Origin: Ophiocordyceps camponoti-saundersi (nom. inval.)
Lineage: Eukaryota > Ascomycota > Sordariomycetes > Hypocreales > Ophiocordycipitaceae
Assembly (NCBI GenBank): GCA_003339415.1
Contig: PDHQ01000503.1
Location: 1-18,649, forward strand
Direction of reading: 5' to 3'
DNA length: 18,649 nt
In this document: one piece after another, positions 10,547 to 18,649 of the stretch
How the letters are laid out: the number at the start of each line of letters is the position of its first letter
Position numbering within the stretch: position 1 is the first letter of the stretch
Position numbers and translations under genes: made by a program
Notes under the pieces: generated by a model
What the model was told of the DNA's origin: nothing
The model's input: only the letters and a program-made list of their open reading frames with translations
The model's database searches: none

Positions 10547-10974
10547 AAGCTTAAAAATAATATTTTTTTAAAAAAATAATTTAAAAGCTTAATAGCGGTA
10601 TTAATATAATAATAGAAAATCTAATTAAAATTATAAAATCTTATAAATAAATAAATATTTTTATAATTATAAAAATCCTTAAATTTTTAATTATAAATTA
10701 TTTATATTTTATAAAAATTTACGCTTATTTTTTAATTTATATATAATATTATATTAAGGTAATTAATCTTTATAATATTTCACTTTTATTTTTTAATATT
10801 CTTTTATAAATTTACTTAATATAAGTGCTAGGAAAAGAAATAATATATAACTAAAGTATAAAAAGTAAGTATTTATAAAAAGAAAAGAAATAAAAAACCT
10901 TAATTATACTTAGAATAAATATATATTTATAAATAATAGTAAGTTATTTATAGATATATAATTAGCTTAAAAAT
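10547..10974. other. AT-rich spacer between E1 copy C and the LINE
   Basis: There is no gene or repeat I can identify here. It contains two of the rare surviving CA/TG sites (TTTCACTT at about 10778 and AAGTGCTA at about 10824), 40-odd bases apart on opposite sense. A sharp rise in G+C at about 10975 marks the start of the next element. Confidence 0.5.
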
Positions 10975-11141
10975 TCGGCCTAGGGCTATAGCGCTCCCGC
11001 CCCTTAACTAAGGTAATAGCGGACGCGAAAAGAGAAGGCGTAATAAGAGGAATTTAAATAACTTTTAAGCGTAACTAAGCGTAGGGCTCGCTAAGTTTAC
11101 TTATAATCCGGTTAATAATAGATAAAATACGGGAAACTTAT

Positions 11142-12600
11142 AAGAACCCCTTTAGGTCCCTTTTAATACCTTAATAAAATAACTTTATATAACTTTATTA
11201 AGCCTTATTTTAGTAGATTTATTTTAACTAATTTAAGCTATAGTAAAATAATATATAAACTAACTTAGATAAGAATTAAAACGCGTAGAATTAGTTAAAA
11301 CTAAGGCTTTTTATATAAAAGATATTAAGTATATTATTATTAAAACCTTATAAAAAAGTATTCTTATAAATATTATTAGTAAATTAAATATTAAAAATAT
11401 AAGTATAAGTTATATTAGCTTTATAACTTTATCTTAAACTTAAAAAATAAATTTTACTTTAATATTAGAAAGAAATTATTATATATCTTAATAGTATTTT
11501 AAATAATATTATTAATAAAACCCTTAAAAATATAATATAAGCTATTAGTTATACCTTAAAGATAATATTTTACTTAGCTATTTACCGCCTTAATAGTAAA
11601 AACGTAGCTATTATATTTAACTCCGATATTATAAAATTTACTTAAAACCCCTTTTAAGTTAAGATTATTTTTAAACTAGACGCTATAATTACTAACTGCT
11701 TATATAATATTATTACTAAAAGGCTTCTTTTTACTTTAGCTATAAAAAACTAAAATAATCTTATTATAGAAATTACTTAAGTTAATAAAATTACTATTAC
11801 TAAGCTTAAAGCTTTAAAAGCTATATTAGAAGTTATTTAGATAGCGGTTATTATTAAAGTAACTTCTCTTATTAACGCTAATTAACTTTATAATTATAAA
11901 CTTATAATAAAAGTATAAATCTTTAAGATAAAACTCTTTTCGGACTTTATCCGGCCTTATTAATATTATAACTATTATTATTTTAATTATATTACTAAGT
12001 CTTATAAGTATACTAAGCTTTATAATAAATATAATATTACTACATATAAGATTAAAGCTAAATATAAGGTAAGATAAGATAGATACTTATATATATATAT
12101 TTTATATAACGGAGATTACTTAGCTTAGTTAAGGCTTTATTTTATAGCTATCTAAAAATAAAATAAAGCTTATACTTATTATAAATAATAGCTTATACAA
12201 TTTACTTAACTTAGTATATAGTTAGTAATACTTTTTTATATATAATTTACTTAGGAATCGGTCTCTAAGTCCTTATAATAATTTATTACTAGTAAGAAAT
12301 ATTATAAACTTATAAGTAGCTTTTAGCCGAAGCTATCTTTTAAGATATTAATTAGCGGAGATATATTAAAAGCTATAAGGCGCTAGATTAGGCGTAAAAG
12401 GAGTATATTTTACTAAACTTAAGCTAATAACCCCTTAAGTAAACTTTAAATATAATAAATATTAATAAACTTATCTTTATATTATTTAAATAAATAGCCT
12501 TATTAAGATTAATATTAAACTTTTAACTATACTAGCTTTTACTAAGATCTAAACTAAAGCCGCTACTAAGGCTTTATATAAAAATAGCGAGAATATAATT
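11142..12600 (+). pseudogene. LINE ORF1 (Gag-like, CCHC zinc knuckle), RIP-inactivated
   Basis: ORF1 of non-LTR elements encodes an RNA-binding protein that packages the element RNA. The frame through 11142 and 12111 (positions divisible by 3) reads as coding if RIP stops are treated as Gln or Trp, with a Gln/Asn-rich N-terminal part at 11160-11290. At 12096-12140 the codons TAT, TAT, TAC, TAT (ancestral TGT, TGT, CAC, TGT) stand at spacing C-x2-C-x3-H-x6-C with the sequence NGDHLAW between them. This closely matches the last zinc knuckle of fungal LINE Gag proteins. It is followed by a K-A-x4-Y-K-x-R-P-I-Q-F-like stretch (about 12159-12200), also typical. One or two earlier knuckles are suggested at 12000-12090 but not secure. 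After about 12430 the coding-like frame shifts by one, so an indel is likely. Start and end are approximate. Confidence 0.7.
12096..12140 (+). other. Zinc-knuckle remnant of LINE ORF1
   Basis: The spacing is Cys 12096, Cys 12105, His 12117 and Cys 12138, each now TAT or TAC as expected when TG or CA becomes TA. The pattern C-x2-C-x3-H-x6-C with a D-H-L-A-W core supports the Gag assignment. Confidence 0.7.
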
Positions 12601-12807
12601 ATTATTACTTCTAACTCCTCCTTATATATCTAAAAGTCCTCTTTTAAAATATTAATAAGTAACCTAAGCTAGTATAACTAGCTTTTTATAATATATATAA
12701 TTATAATATTATTACTTTATAAAAAATAATATACTGCTTAAAAGCTAGTCTGCTTTCTCTTAAAACTTTACCTTATAAACTTATTTTTATAGTAAATAAG
12801 TAGCTAT

Positions 12808-13222
12808 ATATATCTATAAGCGCTATAACGTTTTAAATTAGTTACTTATTATTAGTAAAAATTAAGCTAGAGTTAGCGTTGCTTTTAGATTAGAAATTAT
12901 CTTAATATACTCTTCCTTAACTTAAGCTAAATAAGGCTACCTTTCCCTTTTTTCTAAGTTTAAGCTAAAAATAAAATAAATCCTTTTTAGGGACTTTAAC
13001 TTATATTATTCGCTATAAGATAGTTACGAATAACGCTTTAATAACGCTAATTAGCTTATCTAAGAAACTTTTAAACTTAACCTCTTATTTTTTACTTTTA
13101 AAAGTAAATATACTAAGATACTTTATAGCTGTTAAAATAATATATTAAATCTAGTTTAAGCTATAACCGAGTCTTATATTATATATATAAGATTAATCCT
13201 TAACTTTATAAAATCTAACTAT
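12808..13222 (+). other. AP-endonuclease domain remnant of LINE ORF2
   Basis: The G-D-F-N box followed by L-H-H, the D-L-V-W-A segment and the terminal S-D-H triad member lie in the order and rough spacing of exonuclease-endonuclease-phosphatase domains. This domain makes the first-strand nick. The N-terminal part of the domain (12650-12800) is too degraded to recognise with certainty. Confidence 0.75.
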
Positions 13223-14284
13223 ATTTTATAAATATTTATAATTAGTATATAAGATATTAACCTCTTTACGCCTAAGCTATAATAAAAATAAGCTAATTTA
13301 AACCTTATTATAAAAGAATCCCTCGCCCGAATCTATATCTTTACCGCTATCGAAACTACTAACTAAATTAACGCTACTCTTAACTACTTTTATAATAAAC
13401 TATAATAAGTTATTTAAAATACTATACCTTTTTATATTTTAGTATTTAGGAAAAAGTAAACTTAGTTTATTTTAATAATTACCTACGCTACTAGGGACGC
13501 TAAATAAGCTAAGCGTTACTATTATAATTCCTTATTTAAGTATAATTAGCTATAATTATAAGAATTTACTTATAATTAAAAAAAAATAATTATTTATTTT
13601 TATTAAGCTAACTAGCGTTTTTTCTTATACTTTATTAATAATAACTTTAATTAGTTTTAATATATAAAGCGCTAAGCGCGGCTTTATAATAAATTACTAG
13701 CTAAGCTTATTTACCTCCTAGCCTTATAAGACTTAAGTAAAAGAGAGGCCGCGTCTTTTAAAAATAAAGTTTACGTTTTAGTAAATAAGTTCTTTCCCCT
13801 TATTTTTAACCTCCTTTTTATAAATAATAAAACGCTTAAACTTAGCTTCTTTATAAAATAATATATTATTACGAATAATATTTAAGCTACTTTTTATACT
13901 ATATTATAGTAAAAAGTAACTAAGTTAAACTAGAATTTAACTAGCTTCCTTAAGATATATTATATAATCTTTTATATATAGCTTACTTATATTTTTTACG
14001 CTTATTTTTAACTTAGCTATTTTCTAAGTTAACTTTATATTATTATTATAATTATATTATATAAATAAAGTAAAAAGCTAGAAATTTACTAGTAAGCTAA
14101 TAGCTATAAGCTAATCTCCTTTTTATATTATTTTAATAAAATACTTAAGTTTATTATAAGTACACGGTTATCTAATATTATTAAATTATATTAACTTCTC
14201 TCTAATATCTAAATAAGTAATAGATAGAATAAGTTAATAGAATTAGCTATCCTTATAATTATAAAACTTATTTAAGCTATTTAA

Positions 14285-14640
14285 ACTAGGAAAAAGGTCG
14301 CTTTTTTCCTATTACTTAATATAAAAAAAGCTTTTAATATTATATATATTTATTATAATAAACTACTTTATAAGCTTATATATATAAAGTATTTTACTTA
14401 GATTTAAACTTTCTTATAAAGCTATCTTAGCTATTATTTATTATATTTACGCTTTAACGGATAGACTTTAGCACTTTTCCTAATTTAAATTATAGTCCCT
14501 TAAAGCTTCTTACTTTTTATTATATTTTTTATCCTTTATATAACGCTGCTTTACTATTAGTTAGAGTATAAACTTAAGCTAAAAGTTATTAAGTTTACTA
14601 ATAATATAAACCTCCTTAGTATTAAGCTAAATATTATTAT
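14285..14640 (+). other. Reverse transcriptase catalytic core remnant of LINE ORF2
   Basis: Boxes A, B and C are collinear and in frame. The three catalytic aspartates are now AAT (14318-14320, 14600-14602, 14603-14605), each one G-to-A change from GAT. The text after box C (INLLSIK) matches the I-N-L-L-type continuation of fungal LINE proteins. Confidence 0.85.
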
Positions 14641-15553
14641 AATTATAAAATATTACTAGTTAGCGTAGCGTATTTATAAAGAGTAAGCTTAAAATTATAA
14701 TATAGCTTTTAAGCTAGATAAGAGTAAACTAATATATTTTTCTAAAAAATATTACTTAGAATAATATATAATTAAGCTAAGTATATATAAAACTTACCTT
14801 ATCTCTAAAGCGCGCTTATTAAATATCTAAGTTTATAAATAATTATTTTAATAAGTATATATTTAAATTATATATAATAAACTTTTTTAATAAAATCTCG
14901 CTTTTATTACTTTAACTATATTTATTTAAGGTTATACTCTCCCTTAAGCTAAAAAGCTATATATAAAAGTTATATAATTTTTAATATCTTACGCTTTTAT
15001 TACTTTTAATATAATTACTTTAGAGACTAGGAACCCCTTAAGCTTTACTAAGATTATAAGCCCCGCTTAGTTATAATACTTATTTTCTATTTTTAGCGCC
15101 TTTAAGGTAACCTTAGTTTATTACTTAAAAGCTAAGTTTTATACCCCCCTAATTAACTTTTATATAAATAAAAGAAAAGCTAATACTTTTTACTAGCTTA
15201 AAAAAGTAAATATATTAAATATAATTCGATAAATATCTAAGTTTACTTTAAGGTTTCTTATAAAATTCCCTATATACCGCTTAACTTAATATAGTAAAAT
15301 TAAGTCCTCGCTTTAAGAAGAACTAAAATAAATAATAATATAAGCTTAAGCTTTATATAATATTTTCGATAAGAAGATTACTTAGCGCCTCCTCTATGAA
15401 AACTATATATGCTAATAAAAATAGGAAGAGAACTAGCTTTAAGAAGCTTACCTTAAGTTTACCCTTTTCTTAGCTAATTTCCCCCCACGCTTAAGTTAGC
15501 TTATAATCGTTATAATATATTATAATCTCCTAAAATATATAAATATTATAATT

Positions 15554-15685
15554 ACCTAGCTATATATAAGTAAGATTAAGTTATAAAAGTTCCTCTTTTT
15601 ACGCTAAGTTTTAAATATAGTTACTTTAAACTATTAATATAATACTAAGCTATAAAATATATATTACCTCCTCTTATAATACTTT
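15554..15685 (+). other. C-terminal CCHC motif remnant of LINE ORF2
   Basis: After the conserved T-Q-L...K-I-x-L-x-K-F-L stretch, codons for ancestral Cys (15632), Cys (15638), His (15665) and Cys (15680) are spaced C-x-C-x8-H-x4-C, with Leu-Leu-Leu between His and the last Cys. This is the arrangement found at the C-terminus of many fungal LINE reverse transcriptases. Confidence 0.75.
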
Positions 15686-15850
15686 AATCTCGCTATTTAA
15701 AAGGATAAATTATTATAATATCTCCGCTCTAAGTCCTTTTTATAACTTAAGCTTAATAATTATACTTTTACCCTCGCTATTATAAAGTAAGTATTATATT
15801 ATATTAACTTTTACTAGTTTAACTTTACTAAGACTTAATATATATCCTTA

Positions 15851-16306
15851 TTAAAATTATTATAAGTTTAAACTTACTATACTTCTATTTACTAAATTTT
15901 TTTATTATTATATAACTTATAAATATCCTTCCCTCCTAACCTTATCTAATTATTATTTTCTCTACTTTATCTTTACTTAAGCTTTTTACCTTATTAAACT
16001 AGATTTCCTTACTAATATTATTAAAATCTTTTAGCTATAAGGCCTGCTTCCTTATTATTACTTAAGCGAAAAACTAGCTTTAGGTTATTAATAAACTAAG
16101 TAAATAATAGCTTAAACTTAGTAAAAACTTCTAATATAGCAAGCGAGGCCGTTACTAACTTAAACTTTATCTTTATTTTATTTTTTAATATACTAGGAGT
16201 TTTTAAGCTTATAATTTTAAAAGACTTTAATAAACTTATTAGTAACTTTATAGCTAATATTTACTTTTTTATAATATTAGTTTAAATTACTAGTAAACTA
16301 AATAAG
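15851..16306 (+). other. Probable LINE 3' UTR
   Basis: This is about 450 bp without a clear coding frame, downstream of ORF2 and ending at the insertion point of E1 copy D. It keeps a few unmutated TG/CA sites (GCCTGCTTCC near 16043, AGCAAGCG near 16137). Its assignment rests on position only. Confidence 0.4.
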
Positions 16307-16317
16307 ATAAATATATT
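16307..16317. repeat. Target-site duplication of E1 copy D (left)
   Basis: ATAAATATATT is repeated exactly at 18180-18190. It is low-complexity sequence, so this duplication is less certain than those of A and C. Its position exactly at both element ends supports it. Confidence 0.6.
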
Positions 16318-18179
16318 ATAATAATTTATACGCTAATATACCTTATATAGCTTAAAACTATCTTATATATATTTTAAAAGGGGGAAAAACCGGAAAACTT
16401 AGAGTAAAACCCTCTATTTAAGTATTACCTTAGCTTTAAGTTAAACCCCGCCCGCACCTAGTATTTTATATATTTAATAAGTTAAGTATTAACTAATAAT
16501 TTAAAAGCTAATATTTCCCTTAAAGTAGACTTTATAATAGTAAGAGTATATATAAACTAGGTTTAGTATAGAGTTTATATAGCTTACTTATCCTCCTAGC
16601 TATTATTATCGCTATAAATTAAATTTTTATATTTAATTAAAGCGGCTTTAATAATTTAATTTATTAATACCTTATTAATATAGCTTAGGAATATATAAAA
16701 GTTTTATTATCTTATAATAAACCTTATAATAACTAGTTTTAAAAGATAGCTAAATTATTATAACGGAGTTATAAATAAGTATAAAGTTAGAATTAAAGAA
16801 AGGGGTATTATTATATTCGCTTTTTAGCGTTTCCGCTTTAGCTATTACTAATTTCTAGTTAACGCTAAAAAAGGAGGAAGGGCGGTATATATAAAATTTT
16901 AATTTATAAACCTTTAAGGTTAAGTAATATATATATTTTTTACTTAGTCTTATATTACTTTTATTTTAAGGTAAAGTTAACTTTACTTAAGGTAAAACTT
17001 TTAATAAAAAAAGTAATAATATAATCTTTTCTTATAAGCTATAAAATAAGCAGACTTACTTTTTATATATAAAATAATAAAATATTTATTATATTATAGC
17101 TTTATTATATAATATTTAATAATATATTTAAGTTAGTAATATTAAAAATATTATTAAAATTAAACTTTTAATATATATAGTTTAGCGTTAAAAATCTTTA
17201 CTTATATTATTATACTTTTATTATAAATTTAGTTTATATTTATTATATTATTAATAATAATTATTAAAAAACTCCGCTAAATTTTAAAATAATATTTTTT
17301 TATATATAATTATATTATTAAGATTTTATTTAATAATTTAATCTTTTTTTAAAAAGCTTCCTTATTATTTTATTATAAGGCTTACGCTAATACCCCTTTT
17401 ATAATAAAAATATAACCTCCGCTAATTAAATATATTTTTTCTTTAAAAATAATATAAAGCTACCTTAAATTAAACTAAAGCTTATAAATAATATTTTAAA
17501 ATATTATTATAATATCGCCGCTAAGTAATTTCCTTATTATAAAAGCTTAGCTTTACTTATAAAATTTATAATTAATATTTATTATAATTACCTTAAAGCT
17601 TTAAACTTAAAGTAAAATAATTATAAAATTAAAATAAATTATAAGCTATCGCTTATATTATTTAAGAATTTCCTTTTTAATAGTTTTCTTTAATATTTTA
17701 GCTATAATTATAGCTTATATTAGAGAAATTCCGCTCCCCTTAAAGCTATAAAAAAAGAGGAAATTCTAGCTATAATAGTAAAGGAGATATTACTAATTAA
17801 TAAAATTAGAGTAAAGGGGGCACCTCCTTAAACCCTTTTAAACTCCGCTACTTATTTAATAATTACTTATATAAAGATAAAGGTATCTTTTAAAATAATT
17901 TTATTATTATTTACTTTAGCTTTTAATAAAGTAATAAATATAGTAAACTTTTAAGTTTAAGATTACTATAATTTAAAGTAAAGCTATATTTTAAGTAAAA
18001 AATTTTCACGGTTATAATTAACTTATATAGCGTCGCCCTCCTCCTTAAAGTTACTTTAAGCGCGGCTAGCTATTATTAGAAAGTAATAGAGGGAGCGGAG
18101 TTTACTTATAATATAAAAATAAAAAGTTTATATTTATATTACTATAAGCGCGGAATCTATAAAATATATAAAAGTTAAA
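16318..18179 (-). mobile_element. E1 copy D: ~1.86-kb non-LTR-type repeat at the LINE 3' end
   Basis: This copy is collinear with copy A and inverted relative to B and C. On the minus strand it runs from AACTTTTATATATTTTATAGATTCCGCG (near 18176) to AGGTATATTAGCGTATAAATTAT with only about two ATT units of tail. It retains words lost in A, such as CCCCGCCCGCACC at 16446-16458 where A has CTTACTTATACC, so the two copies were mutated independently. Palindrome core GTAAAGTTAACTTTAC lies at 16971-16986, with one flanking base altered. Because D splits sequence downstream of ORF2, it inserted after the LINE if 18191-18496 belongs to the LINE. Confidence 0.7.
16971..16986. repeat. Conserved palindrome core in E1 copy D
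   Basis: GTAAAGTTAACTTTAC is perfectly self-complementary. The outer arms (TTAAG / CTTAA) are nearly intact, with one extra G on the left. Confidence 0.75.
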
Positions 18180-18190
18180 ATAAATATATT
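18180..18190. repeat. Target-site duplication of E1 copy D (right)
   Basis: This is an exact copy of the 11 bp at 16307-16317, abutting the 5' end of the element. Confidence 0.6.

Positions 18191-18649
<459 letters not shown>

Larger units (their letters stand above)
12602..15850 (+). pseudogene. LINE ORF2 (AP-endonuclease / reverse transcriptase), RIP-inactivated
   Basis: This is the polyprotein that nicks the target and copies the element RNA at the break. All motifs fall in one frame (position mod 3 = 2) over about 3 kb. AP-endonuclease: VYVHKRYNVSNW-like at about 12808-12845, GDFNLHH (12989-13009), DLVWA (13148-13162), SDH (13214-13222). Reverse transcriptase: LLLDIKGAFD (14309-14338, now ending in AAT), GVPQ..PL (14492-14515), F-A-D-D (14594-14605, now TTT ACT AAT AAT). 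Post-RT: A-E-x3-P-L-x3-Y-x-D (about 15131-15169). C-terminal: TQLxxxKIxLxKFLFLR (15554-15604) and a CCHC motif (15632-15682). The spacings (51 residues from box A to B, about 26 from B to C) fit LINE reverse transcriptases. I see no RNase H segment between the post-RT region and the CCHC. Stops are almost all RIP-type and few frameshifts are evident. The ends are approximate. Confidence 0.85.
10975..16306 (+). mobile_element. RIP-inactivated non-LTR retrotransposon (fungal Tad1-like LINE)
   Basis: The element begins with a G+C-richer 5' segment (about 10975-11130). It continues with a Gag-like ORF1 and an ORF2 containing AP-endonuclease, reverse transcriptase and a C-terminal CCHC motif, in the order usual for fungal Tad1-clade LINEs. 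There are no long terminal repeats. All ATG starts are lost and dozens of in-frame stops are present, nearly all TAA or TAG explained by RIP of CAA, CAG or TGG. The 5' end is set only by the base-composition step. The 3' end is unclear: ORF2 fades at about 15850 and E1 copy D interrupts at 16317, so the 3' UTR may continue at 18191-18496 and end in the ATT microsatellite. No clear target-site duplication was found. Confidence 0.8.

Noticed and set aside
10914..10943. Possible LINE target-site duplication (ATAAATATAT-type word upstream and again near 16307)
   Set aside because: The word is low-complexity A/T, matches only with a gap, and does not abut the compositional 5' boundary of the LINE.

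Overview
The window looks like a repeat graveyard from a filamentous ascomycete fungus. By eye only about one base in five is G or C. The dinucleotides CA and TG are almost absent: outside positions 521-694 I could pick out only about 40 to 50 in 18.6 kb, while TA is everywhere and CG, CC, CT and GC survive. That is the signature of repeat-induced point mutation (RIP; C to T preferentially in CpA, on either strand of duplicated DNA). It does not look like CpG deamination. I found no intact protein gene, and no species can be named from the sequence alone. A RIP-mutated repeat block or a centromere-like AT-rich island would both fit.

Layout. Positions 1-520 are featureless AT-rich DNA. Positions 521-694 hold a short, unmutated, fold-back element with hAT-like ends (TAGTG...CACTG). 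Four copies of one repeat of about 1.86 kb, called E1 here, lie at 1262-3127 (minus), 4784-6684 (plus), 8669-10533 (plus) and 16318-18179 (minus). Each has an (ATT)n tract at the same end and is bounded by its own direct repeat of 11 to 16 bp. This is the target-site-duplication pattern of target-primed reverse transcription, so E1 is read as a non-LTR (LINE-mobilised) repeat. Orientation is given with the ATT tail as the 3' end. Its copies differ almost only by C/T and G/A changes.

From about 10975 to at least 16306 lies a RIP-destroyed but recognisable non-LTR retrotransposon on the plus strand, of the fungal Tad1-like type. It has ORF1 (Gag-like, CCHC knuckle) and ORF2 (AP-endonuclease, reverse transcriptase, C-terminal CCHC). 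ORF2 motifs stay in one frame for about 3 kb although nearly every CAA, CAG and TGG codon has become a stop. E1 copy D sits just downstream of, or inside, the 3' UTR of this LINE. The remaining 3' sequence (18191-18496) contains a minus-strand tRNA-like pair of Pol III boxes. The window ends inside a (ATT) microsatellite of at least 51 units.

The spacers at 3144-4769 and 6699-8655 are probably older decayed repeats whose identity I could not recover. The LINE is the only visible source of a reverse transcriptase and is a candidate (not proven) driver of E1. RIP then inactivated everything long enough to be recognised as duplicated, while the 174-bp element escaped or arrived later. I see no undescribed defence or metabolic system here. 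The most unusual items are the uniform-length E1 family with its conserved palindrome and the unmutated fold-back element.
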